A stretch of DNA of 10,498 nucleotides, taken from Candidatus Latescibacterota bacterium (GTDB taxonomy: Bacteria > Latescibacterota > UBA2968 > GCA-2709665). The notes under the pieces are model-generated. The model saw only the letters and a program-made list of their open reading frames with translations, made no database searches and was not told the origin of the DNA. Below are positions 1-7,192 of the stretch, in pieces (within the stretch, counting starts at the first letter, position 1; every line of letters starts with the position of its first letter). The position numbers and the translations under genes are program-made. The stretch is taken from contig JASLMQ010000923.1 of NCBI GenBank assembly GCA_030746455.1, positions 1 through 10,498 on the forward strand. The letters run 5' to 3'.

Positions 1-1
1 C

Positions 2-286
2 ACCGAGGAGAACGCCGACGGATACATGGATGGGCACATCACCGTGAATCTGACCCTGACCGGCCGTCATCTCCTCGACAACGGCCCCGATCTGGCACCG
101 CAGCTCATCGTCAGGAACCTCTTCGGGACTGACTATGCAGGGATCGGGCGCCAGTCGGGGTCGGGAACCCGACCGACGGACACCCTCCAGCCCGAGGTTC
201 AGAATCCGTCCGGGTTTGTACCCGCCTATCACCCTCAACCGGGCCGCGAGATATTCGTAGGGCTCCGGATTGGACTTTCTCGCTAG
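2..286 (+). CDS. TonB-dependent receptor, C-terminal end (partial)
   Basis: Only the last 94 codons are present; the reading frame is open to the left edge, so the gene begins outside the window. What is visible fits the final strands of an outer-membrane beta-barrel: alternating hydrophobic strands (HITVNLTLTG), the block LIVRNLFGTDYAGIG, which resembles the 'NLFD.xY' motif near the end of TonB-dependent receptors, and the tail PQPGREIFVGLRIGLSR, like the usual 'PGR.f.lgl...' last strand. The protein ends in Ser-Arg, not the terminal aromatic residue typical of outer-membrane proteins. Receptors of this family import siderophores, vitamins or glycans using TonB energy, but the substrate cannot be judged from this piece. 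A YfiR-like gene starts 48 bases downstream on the same strand, which suggests co-transcription. Family assignment is fairly sure; the rest is not visible. Confidence 0.78.
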   Translation, partial: TEENADGYMDGHITVNLTLTGRHLLDNGPDLAPQLIVRNLFGTDYAGIGRQSGSGTRPTDTLQPEVQNPSGFVPAYHPQPGREIFVGLRIGLSR

Positions 287-334
287 CCTGCACGTCGACC
301 GTGCGCGGCCTCAAGGCGCCCTTCGAGGTATGGA

Positions 335-916
335 ATGAGAGTCGAGCTCAAGACCAGATTCCTTGTCAGCCTCCTGCTGGCCTGCGCGGCCACGTGTGTG
401 GTATCGTTTCCCGCCAGGGCCGCTGGCGATGAGGGAGACAGGACGGCGACGATCAAAGCGGCCTTTATGTACCGTTTCATCCAGTATGTCCGATGGCCGG
501 AGGCCGAAACGGGAGCCGAGACGGAGGACGAGACGAAGGACACGGATCCTTTTGTGATCCACATCCTGGGAGAAAGCGATCTGGAAGGCCCGCTGAGGAA
601 GGTCGCGGAGAAGAAGAAGGTCGGCGAGAGGGACCTGGTCGTTCGGAGCTCGGACACCGTCGAGTCTCTGGAGCCGTGCCAGATGTTGCTTCTGGCCCCC
701 TCAAAGGCCGAGCAGCTGGAGCAGATCCTCGAGCAGCTGGCGGATCGGAAGCTGTTGACCGTCGGCGATACGGATGGATTCGGCAAGAAAGGTGTTGCGA
801 TCAACTTCGTGCTGGCCCGTGGCAAGGTGAGGTTCGAGATCAACCGAAAGGCGCTGGCGGATGCGGATCTTTGGGTGAGTTCCCACCTGCTCAAGCTGGG
901 CATTCTGGTGGAGTGA
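335..916 (+). CDS. YfiR family (DUF4154) periplasmic protein
   Basis: A 193-aa secreted protein. Residues 1-29 form a Sec signal peptide (basic start, hydrophobic stretch, then PARA before the probable cut at A29/A30). The mature part follows the YfiR/DUF4154 pattern: IKAAFMYRFIQYVRWP at about 40-55, FVIHILGESDLEGPL near 73-87, EPCQMLLLAPS near 113-123, LLTVGDTDGF at 140-149 and INFVLARGKVRFEIN at 156-170. In Pseudomonas, YfiR is the periplasmic repressor of the cyclase YfiN, binding its periplasmic domain. Here the mature protein has a single cysteine (C115), so the YfiR disulfides cannot form. Residues 56-71 are a very acidic linker. The start ATG has GAGG seven bases upstream, and the hybrid kinase starts 30 bases after the stop, implying one operon. 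Family is confident; partnership with the kinase is inference. Confidence 0.9.
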   Translation: MRVELKTRFLVSLLLACAATCVVSFPARAAGDEGDRTATIKAAFMYRFIQYVRWPEAETGAETEDETKDTDPFVIHILGESDLEGPLRKVAEKKKVGERDLVVRSSDTVESLEPCQMLLLAPSKAEQLEQILEQLADRKLLTVGDTDGFGKKGVAINFVLARGKVRFEINRKALADADLWVSSHLLKLGILVE

Positions 917-946
917 GTCTCATTCCCCATTGGCCGAGGGAACCCG

Positions 947-3900
947 ATGTCGTACCTCAAGAACCTGTCTATCAGGAAGCGACTGATCGCCAACCAGCTG
1001 CTAACGGCGACCGTCCTGCTGGTCCTGGCGAGCGGGATCTTCCTTTACAATGACATCCGATTGTCGCGAACGGCGATGGTTGCCAGCCTGTCGTCCGCTG
1101 CGCGCCTCATCGGCCAGAATACGACCTCTGCCATTGAATTCATGGACGACCAGGCCGCCACCGAGACGCTCGCCTCGCTCCGGGTGGAACCCCATATACT
1201 GTCCGGCTGCGTGTACGACACCGAAGGCCAGGTGTTCGCCAGCTACCATCGGGATCCCGAAATTCCCGCTGACTTTCCTTCCCCGGAGGGCGACTCCCAT
1301 TCCTTCGGCGGCAGCCGGCTCACCGTGTTCAGGGAAATCGTCCGGGGCGACGAAATGTTGGGGGTCGTCTACCTCGCCGCTGATCTCAGCCCACTCTACG
1401 AGAAAAGAAAGGGCTTCGTGGTCGACGCGCTGACCTTGCTGGCCGTAGGTATGCTCCTGTCGCTGATCCTCGCGCTTCTGCTCCAGAGGACGATCTCGGG
1501 TCCCGTTCTTCGGCTGGCCGAGACTACCCGCGGGGTCTCCGAAACCGGGGATTACACCCGGCGCGTCGAGAAGGAGCGAGAGGACGAAATCGGAGAGCTG
1601 TACGACGAGTTTAACGAGATGCTGGAACAGATCCAGGTGCGCGACGAAGCCCTCAGAGAGGCCCGGGACGCGCTGGAGGTGCGTGTAGAGGAGCGTACGG
1701 TCGAGCTCTCGGAGACGAACGAATCCCTGAGGACGGAGGTCGAGCAACGTAGGCAGGCCCAGGAAAAGATCCAGGAGATGAACGCCCAGCTCGTGGAGGC
1801 GCGAGACAGGGCGCTGGAGGCAAGCCGAACCAAGAGCGAGTTCCTGGCCAACATGAGCCACGAGATCCGTACGCCCATGAACGGCATCATCGGCATGGCC
1901 GAGCTCCTTCTCGAGACGGACCTGGACCGCATACAGAGGAACTACCTGGAGACGGTGGACTCGTCGGCGAACATCCTGCTGGAGATCCTAAACGACATCC
2001 TCGATCTATCTAAGATCGAGGCAGGCAAGCTGACACTGGAGACGACCGATTTCATCTTGTGGGAATGCCTCGACGGGGTGATGAAGATCCTGGCGGTGCG
2101 TGCCCACGAGAAGGGCCTGGAGCTGGCCTGCCGGGTGGCTCCTGACGTGCCCGCGGCGCTGTTTGGCGACCCGGTCCGGATCCGGCAGATCGTGGTGAAC
2201 CTCGTCGGGAACGCGATCAAGTTCACCGAGGAGGGTGAGGTCGTCGTCGAAGTCACGTGCGACGACGGCAGAGCGGATGAGGTCGAGCTCCACGTGGCGG
2301 TCAGGGATACCGGGATTGGGATTCCGCCCGGCCGGCAGGACAAGATCTTCGAGTCGTTCACCCAGGCGGACAGCTCGACGACCCGGCAGTTCGGCGGCAC
2401 CGGGCTGGGCCTGACGATCTCGACCCAGCTCGTGCACATGATGGACGGCAGAATCTGGGTCGAGAGCGAAGTCGGTAGGGGCAGCACGTTCCAGTTTGTC
2501 GCCAGGCTGGGCATACCCGAGGAGCCCGTGGAGACCGTGGCCCCGGCAACGCTGGACCGGCTGGAGGGGCTGAAGGTGCTGGCGGTGGACGACAACGCCA
2601 CCAATCGGCTCATCCTGGAGGAGATGCTGAGGAGCTGGGGGATGTCGCCAACGGTTGTGGAGAGTGGGCCCCTGGCACTCGGCATCCTACGGAGTGCAGC
2701 CGATACCGAGGCCCCGTTCGATCTCGTCCTCCTGGACGCCATGATGCCGGACATGGACGGCCTGGAGGTGGCCAGGCAGATGCGACGCTATCCGCAGTTG
2801 TCCGACGCCACAATCATGATGCTCTCCTCCATCGACGACCAGGACTACGTCTCTCAGATGCGCGAACTGGGCATGACGAACCATCTCAGGAAGCCGATCA
2901 CGCAGTCGGACCTGCTCGATGCGATCCTCTACGCCTTCGGGGCCGAAGCCCTCGAGCAGGCCCAGCCGTCCGCGGCGGCCATCCCCGCGGAGGGCATCGA
3001 GCCCCTGGCGATCCTCCTGGTCGAGGACAACAAGGTGAACCAGCAGGTGGCTATGGGCATGCTGGCCGGCCAGGGCCATTCGGTATCAACCGCCGACAAC
3101 GGACGCGAGGCCCTGGATACGCTCGAGACGGCCAGCTTCGATCTCGTCCTGATGGACATGCAGATGCCGGTGATGGACGGGCTGCGGGCGACCGCGGCGA
3201 TCCGAGAGCGGGAGCAGGCGACAGGTGGCCACATCCCGATCGTGGGGTTGACGGCGAACGCCATGCACGGTGATCGGGAGCGGTGTCTGGAGGCGGGGAT
3301 GGACGGGTACGTGCCCAAGCCCATACGACAGAAGGCGCTGTACGAGGCCATCGGGGATCTTGGCGATCTGCTTTCGAAGGAGGGCCCAAGTGCGGCGGCC
3401 GGACCCAATGAAGAGCCGCCCGAGGTCACCACCGTCCTCCCAGATCGTGAGACCGCAGCAGATGAACCGGCTCTGGATATGGCCGTCTTGGACGGGCTGA
3501 TCGCGCTCGACAGGGAGGGACAGCTATCTCTACGAGAGCTCGTCGACATCTACGAGCAGGACGGCGCAGAACGCATCGAGGCGATGCGGGAGGCCCTGGA
3601 GGAGCAGAACGCGGATGACCTGAAGCTTCACGCCCACACCCTCAAGGGCAGCAGCCGGAACTTCGGCGCGGCCGTGCTGTGCGATACCTGTCAGGAGGTC
3701 GAGGATTTGGGAAGCACCTCGAGCTTCGCGGGCGTTCCGGAGCTGCTCGGACGGATCGAGGTGGAGTTTGGGAGGGTCAAAGAGGCTCTGGCGGCGTGCC
3801 TGGATGGGACGGGGTCAGGCGCGGATGACACCGCAGATGGTGGAGAAGAAGAGGAGGAGCGCCCCGTACTCGACCTGGAGGCCCTTGCGGACCTCAAGAG

Positions 3901-4216
3901 CCTGGAGGAGTTTGGCGACTTCTCGCTTCAGGAGATCGTCGATATCTTCATCAGCGAGGGCGAGCCAAGGATCGCGGCGATGCGGGAGGCCCTGGTGGCT
4001 CAGAACGGACCCGATCTGAGGCGGGAGAGCCACACCCTGAAGGGCAGCGGGCGTGACCTGGGGACGACAGCACTGTCGGAGATCTGCCAGGTCGTGGAGG
4101 ATCTTGGGAGGGAGTCGCAGTTCGAAGGGGTCGCCGACCTGATCGACCAGGTCGAGGTGGAATTCGGGAGGGCACGGCAGGCCCTGGAGGACTATACGCG
4201 GAACGAGGCGAGCTGA
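947..4216 (+). CDS. Hybrid sensor histidine kinase (CHASE8-HAMP-HisKA-HATPase-REC-REC-Hpt-Hpt)
   Basis: A 1089-aa inner-membrane kinase carrying a whole phosphorelay in one chain. Order: membrane segment about 13-34; periplasmic domain 35-157 resembling CHASE8 ([19 protein letters not shown], then [20 protein letters not shown]); membrane segment 158-179; HAMP 180-232; coiled coil 232-298; HisKA with HEIRTPMN, phospho-His H305; HATPase with N box (N418), DTGIGI 454-459 and GGTGLGL 483-489. Receiver 1 has D548/D549, D597 and K649; receiver 2 has E693/D694, D737, T769 and K791, so both look active. Two Hpt domains follow, with H897 and H1029. No DNA-binding or GGDEF output is present, so the signal must leave through another receiver protein. 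CHASE8 is also the domain through which YfiN meets YfiR, which fits the gene just upstream. GAGGG lies six bases before the ATG. Domain calls are confident; ligand and partners are unknown. Confidence 0.97.
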   Translation: MSYLKNLSIRKRLIANQLLTATVLLVLASGIFLYNDIRLSRTAMVASLSSAARLIGQNTTSAIEFMDDQAATETLASLRVEPHILSGCVYDTEGQVFASYHRDPEIPADFPSPEGDSHSFGGSRLTVFREIVRGDEMLGVVYLAADLSPLYEKRKGFVVDALTLLAVGMLLSLILALLLQRTISGPVLRLAETTRGVSETGDYTRRVEKEREDEIGELYDEFNEMLEQIQVRDEALREARDALEVRVEERTVELSETNESLRTEVEQRRQAQEKIQEMNAQLVEARDRALEASRTKSEFLANMSHEIRTPMNGIIGMAELLLETDLDRIQRNYLETVDSSANILLEILNDILDLSKIEAGKLTLETTDFILWECLDGVMKILAVRAHEKGLELACRVAPDVPAALFGDPVRIRQIVVNLVGNAIKFTEEGEVVVEVTCDDGRADEVELHVAVRDTGIGIPPGRQDKIFESFTQADSSTTRQFGGTGLGLTISTQLVHMMDGRIWVESEVGRGSTFQFVARLGIPEEPVETVAPATLDRLEGLKVLAVDDNATNRLILEEMLRSWGMSPTVVESGPLALGILRSAADTEAPFDLVLLDAMMPDMDGLEVARQMRRYPQLSDATIMMLSSIDDQDYVSQMRELGMTNHLRKPITQSDLLDAILYAFGAEALEQAQPSAAAIPAEGIEPLAILLVEDNKVNQQVAMGMLAGQGHSVSTADNGREALDTLETASFDLVLMDMQMPVMDGLRATAAIREREQATGGHIPIVGLTANAMHGDRERCLEAGMDGYVPKPIRQKALYEAIGDLGDLLSKEGPSAAAGPNEEPPEVTTVLPDRETAADEPALDMAVLDGLIALDREGQLSLRELVDIYEQDGAERIEAMREALEEQNADDLKLHAHTLKGSSRNFGAAVLCDTCQEVEDLGSTSSFAGVPELLGRIEVEFGRVKEALAACLDGTGSGADDTADGGEEEEERPVLDLEALADLKSLEEFGDFSLQEIVDIFISEGEPRIAAMREALVAQNGPDLRRESHTLKGSGRDLGTTALSEICQVVEDLGRESQFEGVADLIDQVEVEFGRARQALEDYTRNEAS
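3470..4198 (+). repeat. Tandem duplication of the Hpt domain within the hybrid kinase
   Basis: Residues about 842-950 and 975-1084 of the kinase align without gaps at an offset of 132 codons. Matching blocks include L(V/Q)(D/E)(L/I)[10 protein letters not shown] / AAMREAL, HTLKGS, EVEDLG / VVEDLG and EVEFGR. The DNA still shares a perfect 19-base stretch, at 3581-3599 and 3977-3995. The phospho-accepting histidines are H897 (bases 3635-3637) and H1029 (bases 4031-4033). An acidic, glycine-rich linker (about 953-974) joins the copies. The surviving nucleotide identity points to a duplication inside this gene rather than fusion of two unrelated Hpt domains. Confidence 0.9.
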
Positions 4217-4228
4217 GTCCTGCCGCGG

Positions 4229-4732
4229 TCACTTCTCCACGTGCGTCCGCAGCCGCTTGATGATCTGCGCGACCGGCGTATCCTTTCTGATGTAGTCGGT
4301 GGCACCGTGCGATATGGCCTCCGAAACCCCCGACGCATCGGCCTCCACGGTCAACATGATGATCGGCGTCAGAGCGAATCCGTCATCCTTGCGCAGTTCC
4401 TTGAGTACTTCGAGCCCATCCATACTCGGCATCTGAATGTCCAGCACGATCAGGTCGGGCGCTTCTGCCCGGGCTCGATCCAGTGCTTCAAGGCCGTCCT
4501 TCGCTTCGGAAAGCTCGCACCCCAGTTTCTTCAGGATGGCTCCCACCTTCTTGCGCGCGATCTCGGAATCATCGACGAGCAGGACATACTTCTGTGCGTG
4601 ATGCTCCTCTGAGTGAGGTCCGCCGCACTGACTGCAGAGCCCATCCCCTCCACCCCTCCTGGTGAACCCGCCGCACTTGGGGCAGAAGTAGACCTCCTCA
4701 CGGTGTCCTTCCCGGGCCTCATCCGACTCCAT
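4229..4732 (-). CDS. Response regulator receiver with N-terminal zinc ribbon
   Basis: A 167-aa protein. Residues 17-36 hold two cysteine knuckles, CPKCGG and CSQCGG, a four-cysteine zinc ribbon. Residues 48-167 are a CheY-like receiver with acidic pocket D54/D55, phospho-acceptor D98 (in LDIQMPSMDG), T128 and K150. There is no helix-turn-helix or enzymatic output, so it probably acts by protein contact, perhaps through the ribbon. The open frame reaches 4891, but the ATG at 4732 is preferred: a strong purine-rich Shine-Dalgarno (GGGAGGGGAGAGG, bases 4737-4749 on the complement) precedes it, and the upstream frame shows no protein-like pattern. The gene faces the hybrid kinase with only 12 bases between stop codons. 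That makes it a candidate acceptor for the kinase's Hpt domains, but opposite orientation means separate transcription. Receiver call is certain; partner and output are inferred. Confidence 0.92.
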   Translation of the reverse strand: MESDEAREGHREEVYFCPKCGGFTRRGGGDGLCSQCGGPHSEEHHAQKYVLLVDDSEIARKKVGAILKKLGCELSEAKDGLEALDRARAEAPDLIVLDIQMPSMDGLEVLKELRKDDGFALTPIIMLTVEADASGVSEAISHGATDYIRKDTPVAQIIKRLRTHVEK

Positions 4733-4836
4733 TGCGCCTCTCCCCTCCCGGCTGAGCACTGTGATCCGCCGAACACACTGGGCGGTGGCGCCCGATCGCC
4801 TTCGCCCACACCTTCCCCTGTTGAGGGAGTACCGCC

Positions 4837-4865
4837 AAGATAGGGCACGCCGGAGAACAGCGCAA
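4837..4865 (-). promoter_or_regulatory. Possible sigma-70-type promoter for the zinc-ribbon response regulator
   Basis: On the complement, TTGCGC (bases 4860-4865) and TATCTT (bases 4837-4842) are separated by 17 bases. This is the expected spacing, with 3/6 and 4/6 matches to the usual -35 and -10 boxes. It would give a leader of about 100 bases before the ATG at 4732. It sits between the hairpin at 4921-4955 and the gene, so the regulator can be transcribed independently. Found by eye only. Confidence 0.4.
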
Positions 4866-4920
4866 GGTGTAGAGCTCACATCGATGGCCATTCGCCTTCG
4901 AAGGGGGCCACGATGTGGAA

Positions 4921-4955
4921 ATGAGGCCCCGGGGAACGGTATCCCAGGGCCTCAT
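4921..4955 (-). terminator. Hairpin, probable terminator after the coiled-coil gene pair
   Basis: ATGAGGCCC (4921-4929) pairs perfectly with GGGCCTCAT (4947-4955), giving a 9-bp stem with a 17-base loop that contains further G/C. On the complement it lies about 52 bases after the stop of the gene ending at 5008 and is followed by a short T run (TTTCC). Position and stem favour a terminator; the weak T tract makes this less than certain. Confidence 0.5.
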
Positions 4956-5007
4956 CGCACCACGTCTTCCCTATCGGCTCAGCGGGCCGTTCGAGGCGGC
5001 CCTGGCT

Positions 5008-5295
5008 TCACTCGTCCTCGTCCGCCATCTCCCGGTTCAGCTCGTTCTGCTCATCCACGGCCTCACGCTTCTGCGCAAGCTGGGCTTCCAGCTGGCTCCG
5101 CTCCTGCTTTAGCTTCTCTACGATGCCCTCACCCGTCTGGCGATCGCGAAAGAGCTGGTCGTAGTCGCGCCTGTGTCGTTGACACAGGTTCTCAAGCTCA
5201 ACCTGAGTGAGGCGAATCCGCCTCATGTGAACAGAGGTCATGTACTTGGTGACCAGGACGAGGGCCAGCAGCAGCAATGTCACCGTTTCAAGCAA
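5008..5295 (-). CDS. Small membrane-anchored coiled-coil protein (downstream member of pair)
   Basis: A 95-aa protein of unknown function. Residues about 2-20 (LETVTLLLLALVLVTKYMT) form one hydrophobic segment. The remainder is highly charged and heptad-like (about 27-90, rich in E, Q, R and L), predicting a long cytoplasmic or periplasmic coiled coil, with an acidic end (MADEDE). The start is TTG at 5295, supported by a strong AAGAGGAGGC Shine-Dalgarno (complement of 5301-5310); no ATG lies near. The preceding gene stops 21 bases upstream and has the same build, one membrane segment then coiled coil, so the two are likely co-transcribed and may form a hetero-oligomer. The shape recalls FtsB/DivIC- or LapA-like proteins, but I see no diagnostic motif and do not assign a family. 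Confidence 0.72.
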   Translation of the reverse strand: MLETVTLLLLALVLVTKYMTSVHMRRIRLTQVELENLCQRHRRDYDQLFRDRQTGEGIVEKLKQERSQLEAQLAQKREAVDEQNELNREMADEDE

Positions 5296-5316
5296 CGGTC
5301 GCCTCCTCTTAGATGC

Positions 5317-5643
5317 TCAGCCGCCCCTGTTGCGCCTGAACTGCTCTTTGTACTTCCCCATCTCTATCTCTTCCTGCGTCTGCTTCGCTTCCTGAAGCTC
5401 CTTCTCCGCACTCACCATGTCCAGCTTCAGGTTCGAGATCCCCGTCTTCTCGTCCTCGATCTGCCCCTGCACCACCTTGTACAGGGTCCGTTCCTTGTTC
5501 GCGGCCTCTTCGAGCTTCTGCGCCCGCTCCCTGGCCTGCTTGTTCCGAGGCTTGGCCTCTCCCAGGAAGGAGACATATCCCCCGATGACGGCCACCAGAT
5601 AGATCAGGGAGCCGAGGATCACCGCGACCATCACCCAGACCAT
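5317..5643 (-). CDS. Small membrane-anchored coiled-coil protein (upstream member of pair)
   Basis: A 108-aa protein of unknown function. Residues 1-27 are a strong hydrophobic segment (MVWVMVAVILGSLIYLVAVI at its start). About 32-100 are a charged, heptad-patterned coiled coil (QARERAQKLEEAANKER, SAEKELQEAKQTQEEIE), ending in a basic RRNRGG tail. The frame stays open to a TTG at 5727, which would add 28 residues. I prefer the ATG at 5643 because the added codons lack the strong G/C third-position bias seen afterwards, GGAAA sits at a workable distance upstream, and the possible promoter at 5735-5762 would leave the TTG with almost no leader. The neighbouring gene begins 21 bases after this stop and has the same architecture. 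No catalytic or binding motif is visible. Confidence 0.68.
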   Translation of the reverse strand: MVWVMVAVILGSLIYLVAVIGGYVSFLGEAKPRNKQARERAQKLEEAANKERTLYKVVQGQIEDEKTGISNLKLDMVSAEKELQEAKQTQEEIEMGKYKEQFRRNRGG

Positions 5644-5734
5644 AGCCCATTTTCCAATTGACCGCTGAAAGTGCGCACGGGCGACTCGAGCACGGATGTC
5701 CAAACTCGGGCCGGACGTAAGTCCCAAAGTACTT

Positions 5735-5762
5735 AAGATAATACGAGCAGGCCCGAATGCAA
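5735..5762 (-). promoter_or_regulatory. Possible promoter for the coiled-coil gene pair
   Basis: On the complement, TTGCAT (5757-5762) and TATCTT (5735-5740) are spaced by 16 bases in a locally A/T-rich patch that stands out in this G/C-rich DNA. An overlapping TATTAT (5738-5743) is an alternative -10 box. Matches are weak (3/6 and 4/6). If used, transcription would begin near 5728, about 85 bases before the preferred ATG. Confidence 0.3.
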
Positions 5763-5801
5763 GGAAAGAAAACCGAGAGCGCGCTGGGCGCCCGGCGGAT
5801 C

Positions 5802-5841
5802 AGCGCGGCCCCACATCCGGGCCGGCAGCTCGCGCCGCGCT
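5802..5841 (-). terminator. Hairpin after the LarA-family gene
   Basis: AGCGCGGC (5802-5809) pairs perfectly with GCCGCGCT (5834-5841) around a 24-base G/C-rich loop, starting nine bases after the LarA-family stop codon. There is no direct T run; a T-rich stretch comes only some 30 bases later. It could be a weak or Rho-assisted terminator, or a chance G/C palindrome. Confidence 0.28.
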
Positions 5842-5850
5842 CACCTCAGG

Positions 5851-7152
5851 CTATCCCTGCTTTCCCTCGACCTGAATCGTCGCATACGGGAAGATCCCAA
5901 CGGTCCGGGCTCTGCGACCATCGCCTAGCTCAGCGACGAGTTCCTCCCACCGATTCTGGAAGCGCCTCGGCGATTTACGCTCATAGAAGGCCTCGGGCGT
6001 CAGATTGGGCGAGTAGTAGAAGGTGTCATCACCGGCGGCATCACGCGTCCCCTTGAAGCGATAGGCATCCAGCGGCTTCTTCTCTTTACGCATCTGCTGA
6101 TAGACCCGCCAGGACTTTCCGTTGTCTCCGTGATAGGCCCACCCATCGCGAGTACCCCCGGTGAGGACGCTGCGTTTGCCGTACTTCTCGGGCCACGCCC
6201 CGCGGTGCGTCTGCCCGACATCCGTGTCCAGAGGATAGCCGTTCGTGACCACGATGTCCAGCTCTCCCTCCGGAACTCGCGTCAGGTAAAGCCGATGCGC
6301 CAGTTGAGCGGCCGCTCTGTGGGCGGCAACGAAGTCTCCGCTGAATACTCCGACGATCTCCTTGAGCGGCGTGCAGACCAGGTTGATGCTGTAGTCCAGG
6401 CCCACGGCACGCGCGGATCGCTCGATATCACGACGGATGCAGGCCGACTGGATCTCGGCCGGGTAGAGGGTGCCGTAGTCCTCCCACGCGAAGGTCCGGT
6501 GGTTGTACTGGATGGTCGCGTAGGAGGCCACCCCGGGAAGCAGCGCTTTTGCGCCGCCCCCAAACCCGGCTCCCCCGTGTGAAACCACGCCGCTGAGTGA
6601 GATCTTGAGGTCCGCGTCGCCCACGGCGCGGTTGATCACGATATCGGGACCGCCGTCGGGATGCCTGTAGGCCTTCGTCTTTCGAGTGAAGGCGTTGTGG
6701 TTTATCACCTCGACGCGGTCCACGACCTCCCTGCCCAGCTTGCGTCTCTGCTCGGCCTTCGTGATGGGGCGGTGTGTGCCCTGAGCGATGACGATTCGCG
6801 TGTTCCGAGGGCGAATACCCGCTGCGTCGAGCTCCTCAAGGATGATGGGCACCACGGCATAGGCCGGTGTCGGCCTGGACATGTCGTCCACGATGATGGC
6901 CGCGCTGCGTCGGCTCTCCGCCAGCTTCCTCAGATCCGCGGTGCCGATCGCTTGGTGCACCCCCGCCCGTACCTCGTCGGCGCTCAGAATCTGTGCGCCG
7001 GCCAGGCCGTCCGGCTCGAACAGGGTGACATCCCATGGCGTCGGGAATCCCAGTTCCCGGAAGCCGTAGACTTGGTTGCGCCGTCGCCCGCCATACCAGC
7101 TGTCCATCGGCAGCCTCACGGAGGCGCCATCGCGCGTCTTCTGGATCTTCAT
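5851..7152 (-). CDS. LarA-family (DUF2088) nickel-pincer-dependent 2-hydroxyacid racemase homologue
   Basis: A 433-aa protein, close to the usual LarA length. LarA interconverts D- and L-lactate using a nickel-pincer nucleotide bound to the enzyme. Visible signature: VDDMSRPTP at 88-96 (R93), GTHRPIT with H127, then SGVVSHGGAGFGGGAKALLPG with H192 and K202, and NHR with H218. The spacings match the ligand residues of Lactobacillus LarA (His108, His174, Lys184, His200), with 65, 10 and 16 residues against 66, 10 and 16. At the substrate side the family's 'Q..K' appears as Q314 and R317, suggesting a different substrate. The frame extends four codons to a TTG, but the ATG at 7152 with GGGGGGAA just upstream is better. 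No larB, larC or larE lies in the window, so cofactor synthesis must come from elsewhere. A receiver gene ends 40 bases upstream on the same strand. Family confident; substrate unknown. Confidence 0.93.
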   Translation of the reverse strand: MKIQKTRDGASVRLPMDSWYGGRRRNQVYGFRELGFPTPWDVTLFEPDGLAGAQILSADEVRAGVHQAIGTADLRKLAESRRSAAIIVDDMSRPTPAYAVVPIILEELDAAGIRPRNTRIVIAQGTHRPITKAEQRRKLGREVVDRVEVINHNAFTRKTKAYRHPDGGPDIVINRAVGDADLKISLSGVVSHGGAGFGGGAKALLPGVASYATIQYNHRTFAWEDYGTLYPAEIQSACIRRDIERSARAVGLDYSINLVCTPLKEIVGVFSGDFVAAHRAAAQLAHRLYLTRVPEGELDIVVTNGYPLDTDVGQTHRGAWPEKYGKRSVLTGGTRDGWAYHGDNGKSWRVYQQMRKEKKPLDAYRFKGTRDAAGDDTFYYSPNLTPEAFYERKSPRRFQNRWEELVAELGDGRRARTVGIFPYATIQVEGKQG

Positions 7153-7192
7153 TGTTCCCCCCAATTCGCCAAGGATAGCTTTCCCCCACCCC

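Noticed and set aside
1001..1861. Long leftward frame of 286 codons
   Set aside because: It lies wholly antisense to the hybrid kinase, whose domains are unmistakable; long antisense frames are expected in high-G/C coding DNA.
1942..2754. Leftward frame of 270 codons, serine-rich
   Set aside because: Antisense to the HisKA/HATPase/REC part of the kinase; its low-complexity Ser/Arg/Pro content is typical of a shadow frame.
4733..4891. Extension of the zinc-ribbon regulator to an earlier start at 4891
   Set aside because: The added 53 residues look non-coding, the likely promoter would fall inside the extension, and a strong Shine-Dalgarno precedes the ATG at 4732.
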